Source of the DNA: Immundisolibacter sp.
Lineage (GTDB): Bacteria; Pseudomonadota; Gammaproteobacteria; Immundisolibacterales; Immundisolibacteraceae
NCBI RefSeq assembly: GCF_014359565.1
Contig: NZ_JACIZD010000002.1
Coordinates: forward strand, 186,001-250,000
Direction of reading: 5' to 3'
DNA length: 64,000 nt
The notes under the pieces are model-generated. The model was not told the DNA's origin, ran no database searches, and saw only the letters and a list, made by a program, of their open reading frames with translations. Positions within the stretch are counted from its first letter, which is position 1, and every line of letters begins with the position of its first letter. A program made the position numbers and the translations under genes. This document shows, piece by piece, positions 55,300-64,000 of the stretch.

Positions 55300-55503
55300 T
55301 CAGCCGACGCTGGCCAGGCGCGCCGCCGGCACGGCCCCCGCATGATCGGCCGCTTCCAGCAGGGTCGTGGCGAGTTGGGCGCACTTGCCGCAGCAGGTGG
55401 CCACGCGCAGCGTCTGCGCCAGCTCGGTGAGGCTGCGCGCCCCGGCCTGGGCCGCCTGTCGAATGGCCCTGTCGGTCACGCCGTGACACACGCATACGTA
55501 CAT
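55300..55503 (-). CDS. bfd: Bacterioferritin-associated ferredoxin
   Basis: A 67-residue Bfd with the BFD-like [2Fe-2S] pattern: [18 protein letters not shown] (C-x-C) and [11 protein letters not shown] (C-x2-C). It binds bacterioferritin and passes electrons to its haem to mobilise iron. The gene precedes bfr on the same strand, which is a known arrangement. A Fur-box-like site lies 42 bp upstream of the ATG, as expected for a gene induced under iron starvation. Confidence 0.94.
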   Translation of the reverse strand: MYVCVCHGVTDRAIRQAAQAGARSLTELAQTLRVATCCGKCAQLATTLLEAADHAGAVPAARLASVG

Positions 55504-55544
55504 GGGACTGGCACCGGTTTGAATTCCGTTGCGGTGATTCGATT

Positions 55545-55563
55545 ACAAATGCGAATGATTGTC
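55545..55563. promoter_or_regulatory. Fur-box-like site upstream of bfd
   Basis: ACAAATGCGAATGATTGTC matches the 19-bp Fur consensus GATAATGATAATCATTATC at 13 of 19 positions with correct spacing, in an AT-richer island directly upstream of bfd. Position and gene function support Fur control; the score itself is moderate. Confidence 0.6.
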
Positions 55564-55608
55564 AACGACGCGCCCGGACGGCCGCGCGCCGGCCCTGCCG
55601 CCCGGCAA

Positions 55609-56202
55609 TCAATCGCCCGCGACGAGCGCCTCACGCACGTGCTGCATGCGCTGACCGACGGTGTACAGCGAAAGCACCGCGATCAACACGACGGCCGGCC
55701 CCAGCAACCCCAGCAGCAGGCCGGCGATCAGCAACACCAGGCGCTCGGCGCGGCTCATCAGACCCACCTTGCAGTCGATGCCCAGCCCCTCGGCGCGGGC
55801 ACGCGCGTAGCTGACCAGCAGCGAGCCGAGCAGCGCCAGTACCACCAGCGCCACCAGCAGCGGCCGGCCGTCGCTGGCGAAGCGGTACGCCACCGCGGCC
55901 AGCACGGTGCCCTCGGATATCCGATCGAGCGTGGAGTCGAAAAACGCACCAAACGGACTGGTCTGGTCGGTGGCCCGCGCCAGCATGCCGTCCACCAGAT
56001 CGCCCAGCCCGGCCACGATCAGCACCAGCGCCCCCAGGCGCAGCCAGCCGGCGCCGATGCACAGCGCCGCCAGAACGCTCAATGCCAGCGCCGCCAGCGT
56101 GACCTGGTTGGGCGTCACCTGACGCATGGCGAGCCACTCGACCACCGGTTCGAGGCGCGCACGCAGCGGACCCTCGAAACGCTCGCGCAAGTTCTCCAGC
56201 AT
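55609..56202 (-). CDS. CDP-alcohol phosphatidyltransferase family protein
   Basis: A 197-residue membrane enzyme with about six helices and the signature D-G-x2-A-R-x8-G-x3-D-x3-D, read here as DGMLARATDQTSPFGAFFDSTLD near residue 70. Such enzymes transfer a phosphatidyl group from CDP-diacylglycerol to an alcohol (glycerol-phosphate, inositol, serine) or make archaetidyl- and inositol-type lipids; the acceptor is not predictable. It ends upstream of the Fur-site region and lies 18 bp downstream of pyrC on the same strand, so the two may be co-transcribed. Confidence 0.88.
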   Translation of the reverse strand: MLENLRERFEGPLRARLEPVVEWLAMRQVTPNQVTLAALALSVLAALCIGAGWLRLGALVLIVAGLGDLVDGMLARATDQTSPFGAFFDSTLDRISEGTVLAAVAYRFASDGRPLLVALVVLALLGSLLVSYARARAEGLGIDCKVGLMSRAERLVLLIAGLLLGLLGPAVVLIAVLSLYTVGQRMQHVREALVAGD

Positions 56203-56220
56203 GGCTTCGGTGCTCCGGGT

Positions 56221-57261
56221 TCAGGACTGTGAATCGACAAGTTGCCAGGCGACCTGCCCGCCGGCGCGCAGCGGCACCAGCCGGTCGTCGCCAAAGGGCA
56301 GGCTGTCGGGCACGGCGGTGGGCGCGCGGCGCAGGGTGAGCGTGCCGGTGTTGCGCGCCAGGCGGTAGAAGTCGGCCCCGTGATGGCTGGCGAAGGCTTC
56401 GAGCCGCTGCAGCGCGCCGGCCGCCTCGAAGACTTCCGCATACAGTTCGATGCCGGCGTGGGCGCTGTAGATGCCGGCGCAGCCGCAGGCGCTCTGCTTC
56501 TGGCCTCGCGGGTGCGGCGCGCTGTCGGTGCCCAGGAAAAACCGCGCATCGCCCGAAACGGCCGCCTGCAGCACGGCGGCCCGGTGCTCCTCGCGCTTGA
56601 GAATCGGCAGGCAGTAGTGGTGCGGGCGCAGGCCGCCTTCGAGCAGCGCACCGCGGTTCATCGACAGGTGCTGCGGGGTGATGCTGGCCGCCACGCCGGG
56701 CCGGGCGGCGCGCACGAAATCGACACCCTCGCGCGTGGTGACGTGCTCGAGCACCACGCGCAGGGCCGGGAAGCGCGCCACCAGCGGCGCCAGGTGGCGG
56801 TCGATGAACACCGCCTCGCGGTCGAACACGTCCACCGCCGGATCGGTCACCTCACCGTGCACCAGCAGCGGCAGGTCCAGCGCCTGCATGACCTCCAGCG
56901 CCGGGTAGATGGCCTCCACCCGCCGCACGCCGGCATCCGAATGCGTGGTGGCGCCGGCCGGATACAGCTTGACGCCGACGATGCCGGCCGCCTTGGCGGC
57001 GGTCAGTTCCTGCGCCGAGGTGGTTTCGGTCAGGTACAGCGTCAGCAGGGGCGTGAAATCCAGCCCCGCCGGCAGGGCGGCCAGGATGCGCTGCCGATAG
57101 GCCAGCGCCGCCTCGACCGTGCTCAGCGGCGGGCGCAGGTTGGGCATCACCACCGCGCGCGCGAAGCGCCGCGCCGTATCACCGAGCACCGCCGCCAGCG
57201 CCGGCCCGTCGCGCAGGTGCAGGTGGCAGTCGTCGGGGCGGGTCAGGGTCAGCGTGTCCAT
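56221..57261 (-). CDS. pyrC: Dihydroorotase
   Basis: A 346-residue class II dihydroorotase, third step of pyrimidine synthesis, matching the E. coli PyrC length. DDCHLHLRDG (two zinc His) near residue 10, VVMPNLRPP, GVKLYPAGATTHSD with the carboxylated Lys near residue 97, LVHGE, LEHVTT and FLGTDSAPH near residue 245 are all present. The start giving MDTLTLTRPDD fits the family; a 10-residue longer ATG form is possible. It is divergent from aceE with a 220-bp gap. Confidence 0.95.
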   Translation of the reverse strand: MDTLTLTRPDDCHLHLRDGPALAAVLGDTARRFARAVVMPNLRPPLSTVEAALAYRQRILAALPAGLDFTPLLTLYLTETTSAQELTAAKAAGIVGVKLYPAGATTHSDAGVRRVEAIYPALEVMQALDLPLLVHGEVTDPAVDVFDREAVFIDRHLAPLVARFPALRVVLEHVTTREGVDFVRAARPGVAASITPQHLSMNRGALLEGGLRPHHYCLPILKREEHRAAVLQAAVSGDARFFLGTDSAPHPRGQKQSACGCAGIYSAHAGIELYAEVFEAAGALQRLEAFASHHGADFYRLARNTGTLTLRRAPTAVPDSLPFGDDRLVPLRAGGQVAWQLVDSQS

Positions 57262-57482
57262 GGCGCGGCGGGTGATGAAACGGCGCGCCATTATCCGGCC
57301 AGCCGGCGCCGGCTGCGCGCCGGTGGTGACGCGTGCGGGGCCCGCGGCAGGCAGGTCAGCGGCCCGCCATGGGCTGCTAAACTCAGCTCCCGGCGGGGCC
57401 ACCCCCCGACCGGCGTTCGGGCCGCGGCAAACACAGGGCCGCCGGCCTGCTCCGGTTTCACCCAAACACGCGGAGATCCTGC

Positions 57483-60194
57483 ATGAACAAACCGGAAGGC
57501 GGCCTGCCTGCGGTAGGCGGCCAGCTTGCGCACGATGAAGACCCGCTGGAAACCCGCGACTGGCTCGACGCCCTGCGCTCGCTGGCGCAGGTGGAAGGTG
57601 AGCCGCGCGCCCGCTTCATCCTGGAAACCCTGCAGGACGAGGCGCAGCGACTGGGCCTGAACCTGCCGCAGGGCCTGACCACGGCGTACCTGAATACCAT
57701 CCCGACCGCGCACCAGCCGGCCTACCCGGGCGATCAGGAACTGGAAGGCCGCATCCGCGCCGCGCTGCGCTGGAACGCCATGGCCATGGTGACGCGCGCC
57801 AACCGCGAATCGACCGAGCTGGGCGGCCACATCGCCAGCTACGCCTCGCTGGCCACCATCTACGAGGTCGGCTTCAATCATTTCTTTCACGCGCCCGGCG
57901 AGGCCGGCGCCGGCGACCTGGTGTTCTTCCAGGGCCACACGTCGCCGGGCATGTACGCGCGGGCTTTCCTCGAAGGCCGCCTGAGCGAGCGCGACCTGGA
58001 TCACTTCCGCCAGGAGCTGGCCGACGGCGGCGGCCTGTCGTCCTACCCGCACCCGTGGCTGATGCCGGAGTTCTGGAGCCTGCCGACGGTATCGATGGGC
58101 CTGGCATCCATGATGGCCATCTACCAGGCCCGCTTCATGGCCTATCTGGACGCCCGCGGCCTGGCGCCGATGGACGGCCGCAAGGTCTACGCCTTCCTGG
58201 GCGACGGCGAGATGGACGAGCCCGAATCCCGCGGCGCGTTGGCGGTGGCCGGGCGCGAGAAGCTCGACAACCTGATCTTCATCGTCAACTGCAACCTGCA
58301 GCGCCTGGACGGCCCGGTACGCGGCAACGGCAAGATCATCCAGGAGCTGGAAGGCGAGTTCCGCGGCAACGGCTGGAACGTGATCAAGGTGATCTGGGGC
58401 TCGGAGTGGGACGACCTGCTCGGCCGCGACCGCAGTGGCCTGCTGCGCCAACGCATGGAGGAAGCCCTCGACGGTGAGTACCAGGCCTACAAGGCCCGCG
58501 GCGGCAAGTACACGCGCGAGCGCTTCTTCGGCAAGTACCCGGAGCTGCTGCGCCTGGTCGAGCATCTGTCGGACGACGACATCTACCGCCTGCGCCGCGG
58601 CGGCAACGACCCGCTGAAGATCTACGCCGCCTTCGACGCCGCCGTGCGCCACCGCGGCCAGCCGACGGTGATCCTGTTCAAGACCGTCAAGGGCTACGGC
58701 ATGGGCACCGCCGGCGAAGGTCAGAACATCACCCACCAGCAGAAGAAGATGACCGACGAGCAGGTGCGCGCCTTTCGCGACCGCTTCCGGGTGCCGATTC
58801 CGGACGACCAGCTGGCGTCCATCCCCTACTACAAGCCGGCCGAAGACAGCCCCGAAATGCAGTACCTGCGCGCCCGGCGCGAGGCGCTGGGCGGCTACCT
58901 GCCGGCGCGCCGCGCGCAGGCGCCGCGCCTGACCATCCCCGGCCTGCCCGCCTTCGAGAAACTGCTGGAAGGCACCGGCGAGCGCGAAATCTCGACCACC
59001 ATGGCCTTCGTGCGCATCCTGACGCAGCTGACCAAGGACCCGAACATCGGCCAGCACCTGGTGCCGATCGTGCCGGACGAGGCGCGCACCTTCGGCATGG
59101 AGGGCCTGTTCCGCCAGCTGGGCATCTATTCCCCGGAAGGCCAGCTGTACGAACCCGAAGACGCCGGCCACTTCATGTTCTATCGCGAAGACAAGAAGGG
59201 CCAGATCCTGGAGGAAGGCATCAACGAGGCCGGCGCCTTCTGCTCCTGGATCGCCGCCGGCACCTCCTACGCCATGCACGGCGTGTCGATGATCCCCTTC
59301 TACATCTTCTATTCGATGTTCGGCTTCCAGCGCGTCGGCGATTTCGCCTGGGCGGCCGGCGACATGCGCACGCGCGGCTTCCTGATCGGCGGCACGGCCG
59401 GGCGCACCACGCTGGCTGGCGAGGGCCTGCAGCACCAGGACGGCCACAGCCACCTGCTGGCGGCCACCATCCCCAACTGCGTGGCCTACGACCCGGCCTA
59501 CATGTACGAACTGGCGGTCATCATCCAGGACGGCATGCGGCGCATGTACGAGGCCGACGAGAGCGTCTACTACTACATCACCGTCGAGAACGAGAACTAC
59601 GCCCACCCGCCGATGCCCGATGGCGTGACCGAGGGCATCCTGCGCGGCCTGTATCGCCTGCCGGGGACTGCGGCCAAGAAAACCCGCGCCAAGGCCACGC
59701 CGCGCGTGCAGCTGCTCAGCAGCGGCGCCATCCTGCGCGAGGCCCTGGCGGCCGCCGACATCCTGAGCAAGGACTTTGGCGTGCAGGCCGACGTATGGAG
59801 CGCCACCAGCTTCAACGAGCTGCGCCGCGACGGCCTGTCGGTGCAGCGCTGGAACCGCCTGCATCCCACCGCCAAGCCGCGCAAGAGCTACGTCGAGCAG
59901 TGCCTGGACGGCAGCGACGGGCCGGTCATCGCCGCCACCGACTACATGCAGGCCTACGCCGACCAGATCCGGCCCTGGGTGCGTGGCCGCTACGAGGTGC
60001 TGGGCACCGACGGCTTCGGGCGCAGCGACACGCGCCGGCGACTGCGCCAGTTCTTCGAGGTCAGCCGCGAGCACATCGCCTACGCGGCGCTCAAGGCCCT
60101 GGCCGACGAGGGCACGCTCCCGGTCAAAACCGTGGCCGACGCTGCCGGCAAGCTGGGCATCGACCCCGAGCGGCCCGACCCGGCCACCGTCTGA
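57483..60194 (+). CDS. aceE: Pyruvate dehydrogenase E1 component (homodimeric)
   Basis: A 903-residue thiamine-diphosphate enzyme that decarboxylates pyruvate and acetylates the E2 lipoyl groups. Landmarks: ETRDWLDALRSL at the start, HIASYASLATIYEVGFNHFF near residue 120, the ThDP motif GDGEMDEPES near residue 240 with NLQRLDGPVRGNGKIIQELE, and DGHSHLLAATIPNCVAYDPAY near residue 655. Length and single-chain form match gammaproteobacterial AceE. It starts the aceE-aceF-lpdA operon; no pdhR is encoded nearby. Confidence 0.97.
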   Translation: MNKPEGGLPAVGGQLAHDEDPLETRDWLDALRSLAQVEGEPRARFILETLQDEAQRLGLNLPQGLTTAYLNTIPTAHQPAYPGDQELEGRIRAALRWNAMAMVTRANRESTELGGHIASYASLATIYEVGFNHFFHAPGEAGAGDLVFFQGHTSPGMYARAFLEGRLSERDLDHFRQELADGGGLSSYPHPWLMPEFWSLPTVSMGLASMMAIYQARFMAYLDARGLAPMDGRKVYAFLGDGEMDEPESRGALAVAGREKLDNLIFIVNCNLQRLDGPVRGNGKIIQELEGEFRGNGWNVIKVIWGSEWDDLLGRDRSGLLRQRMEEALDGEYQAYKARGGKYTRERFFGKYPELLRLVEHLSDDDIYRLRRGGNDPLKIYAAFDAAVRHRGQPTVILFKTVKGYGMGTAGEGQNITHQQKKMTDEQVRAFRDRFRVPIPDDQLASIPYYKPAEDSPEMQYLRARREALGGYLPARRAQAPRLTIPGLPAFEKLLEGTGEREISTTMAFVRILTQLTKDPNIGQHLVPIVPDEARTFGMEGLFRQLGIYSPEGQLYEPEDAGHFMFYREDKKGQILEEGINEAGAFCSWIAAGTSYAMHGVSMIPFYIFYSMFGFQRVGDFAWAAGDMRTRGFLIGGTAGRTTLAGEGLQHQDGHSHLLAATIPNCVAYDPAYMYELAVIIQDGMRRMYEADESVYYYITVENENYAHPPMPDGVTEGILRGLYRLPGTAAKKTRAKATPRVQLLSSGAILREALAAADILSKDFGVQADVWSATSFNELRRDGLSVQRWNRLHPTAKPRKSYVEQCLDGSDGPVIAATDYMQAYADQIRPWVRGRYEVLGTDGFGRSDTRRRLRQFFEVSREHIAYAALKALADEGTLPVKTVADAAGKLGIDPERPDPATV

Positions 60195-60216
60195 GACGCA
60201 CGGAGCACAACAACAA

Positions 60217-61866
60217 ATGCAACAGAACCTCATCGTGCCGGGACTGGCCGAGAACGTGCACGAGGCCGACGTGGCCGAGGTGTCCGTCAAGCCCGGCGAC
60301 ACGATCCGCGAAGGCGACATCATCCTGACGCTGGAAACCGACAAGGCGGCCATGGAACTGCCGGCCGAGTTCGGCGGCAAGGTGACCGCCGTGCGCGTGA
60401 AGGCCGGCGACCGGGTCAAGGAAGGCGATGTCATCGCCGTGCTGGAAACCACAGCCAGCGCCACGCCGCCGCCAAAGGAAGCCGCCGCCCCCGAACCGGC
60501 ATCGGCGCCCAAAGCCGCCTCCGCCCCTGCCGCCGAAGCGTCACCCGAGCCAGCAGCCGCTGCGGCGCCCGCGGCTGCGCCGGCGTCTCCAGCGGCCAGC
60601 ACGCCCACCGTGCAACCGGTCACCTGCCCGGACCTTGGCGACGGCAAGGCCGCCGACGTGATCGAGCTGGCCGTGAAACCCGGCGACACGGTGGCCGAGG
60701 GCGACGCCCTCCTCACGGTGGAGACCGAGAAGGCCGCCACCGAACTGCCGGCGCCGTTCGCCGGCACGGTGCGCGAACTGAAGGTCAAGGTCGGCGACAA
60801 ACTGAAAACCGGCGACCTGGTGGCCATGATCGAAACGGCGGCGCAGGCACCCGCCGCGGCACCGGAACCCGTACCGGAGGCGGCATCACCGCCGGGCGCT
60901 GCACCTGCGCCCCTGGCGGCCAGTCCGGCGCCGCAGATCACTGCTGCGCCCCCACCCTCCGGCCAGCTGCCCCACGCCACGCCATCGGTACGCCGCTTCG
61001 CACGCGAACTGGGTGTCGATCTGGCCCAGGTCACCGGCAGCGGGCGCAAGGGCCGCATCACACAGGAAGACGTGCAGGCTTACGTCAAGTCCGTCCTGCA
61101 GGGCGGGGCGGCGGGAACTGCGAGCGGCGCCGGCCTGGCGCCGCTGCCGGCAATCGATTTTGCCCAGTGGGGCGAGGTCGAGACGGTGGCGCTCAGCCGC
61201 ATCCGCCAGCTGACCGGCGAGAATCTGGGCCGTTCCTGGCCGCAGGTGCCGCAGGTCACGCAGCACGACGAGGCCGACATCACGGACCTGGAAGCCTTCC
61301 GCAAGGCGCGCGGCAAGGACGCCGAGGCCCGCGGCACCAAGCTGACCGTGGTGGCGCTGCTGCTGAAGGCCTGTGCGGGGGCGCTGAAAGTCTTCCCGGA
61401 CTTCAACGCCAGCCTGGCGGCCGACGGCAAGTCGCTGATCGTCAAGCGCTACGTCCACATCGGCGTGGCCGTGGACACGCCCAATGGCCTGGTGGTGCCG
61501 GTGATTCGCGACGTGGACCGCAAGGGCATCATCGACCTGGCGGCGGAACTCGCGGACCTGAGCGCCCGCGCCCGCGAGCGCAAGCTCAAATCCGACGAGA
61601 TGCGCGGCGGCAGCTTCACCATCTCCAGCCTGGGCGGCATCGGCGGCACCGCCTTCACGCCGATCGTCAACTGGCCGGAAGTGGCCATCCTGGGCGTGTC
61701 GCGTTCGTCCATGAAACCAGTCTGGGACGGCACCGCCTTCGTGCCGCGCCTGATGCTGCCGCTGTCGCTGTCCTACGACCACCGCGTCATCGACGGCGCC
61801 GCCGGGGCACGCTTCACCCGCCATCTGGCCGGCCTGCTGGAAGACCTGCGTGGCCTTCTGCTCTGA
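60217..61866 (+). CDS. aceF: Dihydrolipoamide acetyltransferase (pyruvate dehydrogenase E2)
   Basis: A 549-residue E2 core protein. Two lipoyl domains (lipoyl Lys in ETDKAAMEL near residue 44 and ETEKAATEL near residue 171) are separated by an Ala/Pro-rich linker. A peripheral subunit-binding domain (HATPSVRRFARELGVDL) lies near residue 255, and the catalytic domain ends with YDHRVIDGAAGARF, containing the His and Asp of the active site. E. coli has three lipoyl domains; two are common elsewhere. It starts 22 bp after aceE; the ATG giving MQQNLIVPGL has GGAG upstream, and the longer frame overlapping aceE is discarded. Confidence 0.96.
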   Translation: MQQNLIVPGLAENVHEADVAEVSVKPGDTIREGDIILTLETDKAAMELPAEFGGKVTAVRVKAGDRVKEGDVIAVLETTASATPPPKEAAAPEPASAPKAASAPAAEASPEPAAAAAPAAAPASPAASTPTVQPVTCPDLGDGKAADVIELAVKPGDTVAEGDALLTVETEKAATELPAPFAGTVRELKVKVGDKLKTGDLVAMIETAAQAPAAAPEPVPEAASPPGAAPAPLAASPAPQITAAPPPSGQLPHATPSVRRFARELGVDLAQVTGSGRKGRITQEDVQAYVKSVLQGGAAGTASGAGLAPLPAIDFAQWGEVETVALSRIRQLTGENLGRSWPQVPQVTQHDEADITDLEAFRKARGKDAEARGTKLTVVALLLKACAGALKVFPDFNASLAADGKSLIVKRYVHIGVAVDTPNGLVVPVIRDVDRKGIIDLAAELADLSARARERKLKSDEMRGGSFTISSLGGIGGTAFTPIVNWPEVAILGVSRSSMKPVWDGTAFVPRLMLPLSLSYDHRVIDGAAGARFTRHLAGLLEDLRGLLL

Positions 61867-61893
61867 GATCCAACCCGCGCGGAGCGCCCATTC

Positions 61894-63300
61894 ATGAGTA
61901 ATTCCATCCGCACCCAACTGGTGGTGCTCGGTGCCGGTCCCGGCGGCTACAGCGCCGCCTTCCGGGCGGCCGATCTTGGCCTGCAGGTGGTACTGGTCGA
62001 GCGCGAGCAGCGCCTGGGCGGCGTGTGCCTGAACGTCGGCTGCATCCCGTCGAAGGCCCTGCTGCACGTGGCCAAGGTGATCGACGAGGCGGCCCACACG
62101 CCCGGCGTCGCCTTCGGCAAGCCCAAGATCGACCTGGACGGCGTTCGTGGCCAGAAGGACAAGGTCGTCAAGCGCCTGACCGATGGCCTCAGCGGCCTGG
62201 CGCGCCAGCGCAAGGTGCAGGTGGTGCGTGGCGCGGCGAAATTCACGGCCGCCCATACCCTGCGCGTCGAAGGCCCGGACGGGCCGGTCGACGTCCAATT
62301 CGAGCACGCCATTGTCGCCACCGGCTCGACGCCGGTGCGCATCCCCGGCCTGCCGGACGACCCGCGCGTCATGGACTCCACCGGCGCGCTGGCGCTGGCG
62401 GACATCCCCGGCAAGCTGCTGGTGATCGGCGGCGGTTACATCGGCCTCGAGATGGCTACCGTGTACCGGGCGCTGGGCAGTGCGGTCAGCGTGGTCGAGT
62501 TCATGGACACGCTGCTGCCGGGCGCCGATGCGGACCTGGTCAAGCCGCTGGCCAAAAAGCTGGCCGGGGAGTTCGCCGACATTCGCCTCAAGACCAAGGT
62601 CACTGGCATCGAGGCCAAGAAAGACGGCCTGCATGTGAGCTTCGAAGGCCCGGACGGCAAGGAGGTCAAGACCTACGACCGCGCCCTGGTGGCCGTCGGC
62701 CGGCGCCCGAACGGCAAGGAGCTGGGCCTGGAGGCGCTGGGCGTGGCGGTGACCGAGCGCGGCTTCATCGAGGTCGATGCCCAGCGCCGCACCGGCGTGG
62801 CGCACATTTTTGCCATTGGTGACGTGGCCGGCGAGCCAATGCTGGCGCACAAGGCCGCCCACGAGGGCAAGGTGGCGGCGGAAGTCATCGCCGGCCACAA
62901 GGCGGCGTTTGCGCCGCTGGCGATCCCGGCGGTGGTGTTCACCGATCCGGAGATCGCCTGGGCCGGCCTGACCGAACAGCAGGCCAAGAAGGACGGTATC
63001 GCCTATGAGAAGGCGGTGTTTCCGTGGGCCGCCAACGGCCGCAGCCTGACACTCGGCCGCGACGAAGGATTGACCAAGATCCTGTTCGACCCGACCAGCC
63101 GCCGGGTGCTGGGCGTCGGCATCGTCGGCCCCGGCGCCGGTGACCTGATCGCCGAAGGCGTGCTGGCCATCGAAATGGGCGCCGATGCCCAGGACCTTGC
63201 CCTGACCATCCACGCCCATCCGACGCTGTCGGAAACCGTCGGCATGGCGGCCGAGGTCTTCGACGGCAGCGTCACGGACATCATCGCGCCCAAGCGCTGA
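61894..63300 (+). CDS. lpdA: Dihydrolipoyl dehydrogenase (E3)
   Basis: A 468-residue FAD enzyme reoxidising lipoyl groups for the pyruvate complex, and also usable by the glycine cleavage system whose genes lie at 20-23 kb. VVLGAGPGGYSAAFRAADLG, the redox pair CLNVGC near residue 46, the NAD motif VIGGGYIGLEMATVY near residue 178 and the active-site HAHPTLSE near residue 444 are present. It lies 27 bp after aceF. GC-rich hairpin sequence overlaps its stop codon. Confidence 0.96.
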   Translation: MSNSIRTQLVVLGAGPGGYSAAFRAADLGLQVVLVEREQRLGGVCLNVGCIPSKALLHVAKVIDEAAHTPGVAFGKPKIDLDGVRGQKDKVVKRLTDGLSGLARQRKVQVVRGAAKFTAAHTLRVEGPDGPVDVQFEHAIVATGSTPVRIPGLPDDPRVMDSTGALALADIPGKLLVIGGGYIGLEMATVYRALGSAVSVVEFMDTLLPGADADLVKPLAKKLAGEFADIRLKTKVTGIEAKKDGLHVSFEGPDGKEVKTYDRALVAVGRRPNGKELGLEALGVAVTERGFIEVDAQRRTGVAHIFAIGDVAGEPMLAHKAAHEGKVAAEVIAGHKAAFAPLAIPAVVFTDPEIAWAGLTEQQAKKDGIAYEKAVFPWAANGRSLTLGRDEGLTKILFDPTSRRVLGVGIVGPGAGDLIAEGVLAIEMGADAQDLALTIHAHPTLSETVGMAAEVFDGSVTDIIAPKR

Positions 63301-63323
63301 GGTGCGCCTTTGCGGCGCACCTC
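63299..63323 (+). terminator. Probable terminator hairpin after lpdA
   Basis: GAGGTGCGCC / GGCGCACCTC with a TTTGC loop, overlapping the lpdA stop. The stem is strong but there is no following T-run, so it may act with Rho or serve as a 3' stabiliser between convergent lpdA and hsp20. Confidence 0.5.
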
Positions 63324-63356
63324 GGGCGAAACCACAACGCGATCAAGCCGCCCCGC

Positions 63357-63863
63357 TCACTGCACGTCGATGGTCACGCTGCGCGCCGGCCCGGGCTCGA
63401 CCTTGGGCAGTTCCACCCGCAGCACGCCATTGCGGTAGCTGGCCTTGGCCTGATCGGCCCTGACCGGCGCCGGTAGCGGCACGACCCGGCGAAACGCACC
63501 GTAGGCGCACTGAATGGTGCGCCAGCGACCGTCGCTGCTGTCGCGCTCGAAGCGCTTCTCGCCGCTGACGACCAGCGCGTCGTCCACCACCTCGATCTTG
63601 AAGTCGTCCTTGTCGAGGCCGGGAATTTCCAGGCGCGCCACCAGGCGCCTGTCGTCTTCCAGCAGGTCGACACCGAGCATGGACCAGGACAGGCCCGGCA
63701 CCCACAGCTCGTCATCGATGCTGGACGATTCCGGCAGATTGGTCGTGTCGCCGGGTTTGAAGCGGGTCAACGCCCCGGACGCCGAACGGCGCAATTGCCG
63801 CCAGCCTTCGGAAACGTTGGACCACCACGACTCGACGTTTTCCTTCAGGTTGTTGATGTCCAT
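63357..63863 (-). CDS. Hsp20/alpha-crystallin family small heat-shock protein
   Basis: A 168-residue small heat-shock chaperone. The alpha-crystallin domain (about residues 58-155) has LVARLEIPGLDKDDFKIEVVDDALVVSGEKRFE and the end motif ASYRNGVLRVELPKVE (GVLxVxLPK); the N-terminal 55 residues are variable and Trp/Ser-rich. It binds unfolding proteins in oligomers. ATG with AGGAGA upstream. An 11-bp inverted repeat sits 26 bp upstream of the start. Confidence 0.92.
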   Translation of the reverse strand: MDINNLKENVESWWSNVSEGWRQLRRSASGALTRFKPGDTTNLPESSSIDDELWVPGLSWSMLGVDLLEDDRRLVARLEIPGLDKDDFKIEVVDDALVVSGEKRFERDSSDGRWRTIQCAYGAFRRVVPLPAPVRADQAKASYRNGVLRVELPKVEPGPARSVTIDVQ

Positions 63864-63888
63864 CGTTGGGTCTCCTGATCACGCCAGC

Positions 63889-63921
63889 GGCGAGCGGCCG
63901 ACCTCGTGCCGGCCGCTCGCC
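63889..63921. repeat. Inverted repeat in the hsp20 leader
   Basis: GGCGAGCGGCC and GGCCGCTCGCC with an 11-bp spacer, just upstream of the small heat-shock gene. It may form an RNA hairpin in the leader or be an operator. No ROSE-type thermometer pairing with the Shine-Dalgarno is visible. Confidence 0.5.
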
Positions 63922-64000
63922 AGAACCCGACCGCCGGCCTGCGGCGCCGGGTGATGTTTGCCCGAACCGTCGAAAAGCGCTCTCAACGGCCCGAGCCGGC

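Noticed and set aside
57291-61061. Minus-strand open frame of 1256 codons opposite aceE/aceF
   Set aside because: It is antisense to clear pyruvate dehydrogenase genes; its composition (Ala/Val/His/Gln-rich, no domains) is the usual shadow in high-GC DNA.

Overview
The window looks like the chromosome of a high-GC gammaproteobacterium. Evidence for this: GC-rich codon use throughout, a two-subunit glycine decarboxylase (gcvPA), a SoeABC-type molybdoenzyme, Bfr/Bfd iron storage, an N-degron transferase pair (aat, bpt), a SAH riboswitch before ahcY, and families of short palindromic extragenic repeats. Many genes belong to the breakdown of aromatic or other hydrophobic compounds, so an aerobic hydrocarbon- or terpenoid-degrading lineage (Immundisolibacter/Nevskiales-like) is a reasonable guess. 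No rRNA gene is present and I recognised no tRNA gene.

Layout. 0-9 kb: a catabolic block with a minus-strand operon (methyltransferase, amidohydrolase, ornithine-cyclodeaminase-like), an HpaB-type hydroxylase, a DUF1302/DUF1329 envelope pair ending in a clear terminator, and a second amidohydrolase. 9-12 kb: metY, aldo/keto reductase, GST, hemerythrin-like protein. 12.6-18.5 kb: a probable sulfite dehydrogenase (soeA, soeB, soeC), with soeA cut off from soeBC by a minus-strand class D flavin monooxygenase gene. 18.6-24.2 kb: a small exported protein, then gcvT-gcvH-gcvPA followed by an MFS gene where gcvPB might be expected, and argB. 24.2-29.5 kb: a benzoate-dioxygenase-like alpha/beta pair, an SDR, a cold-type RRM protein with a small gene before it, and a CYP153-like P450 with its ferredoxin. 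29.7-33.9 kb: a tight GT39 / MsbA-like ABC / LpxL-like acyltransferase operon. 33.9-39.1 kb: SDR, Baeyer-Villiger-like monooxygenase, and a GNAT-aat-bpt operon.

39.3-49.9 kb is the most unusual part. A SAH riboswitch precedes ahcY-metF. Next come a YefM/ParE-type toxin-antitoxin pair between two repeat arrays, a sigma-54 promoter, a cysteine-free type IV pilin, two paralogous TMTC-like multi-spanning GT-C proteins and a GT2 glycosyltransferase. I read the last four as a pilin glycosylation cassette. Each of the two GT-C paralogues carries a different palindromic repeat element, translated in frame, in the same loop, and four arrays of another hairpin repeat lie behind successive genes of this zone.

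49.9-64 kb: an O-methyltransferase, a GAF-GGDEF-EAL protein, a second Rieske oxygenase followed by a small frame without a normal start codon, bfr and bfd with a Fur-like site, a CDP-alcohol phosphatidyltransferase, pyrC, the pyruvate dehydrogenase operon aceE-aceF-lpdA, and an Hsp20.
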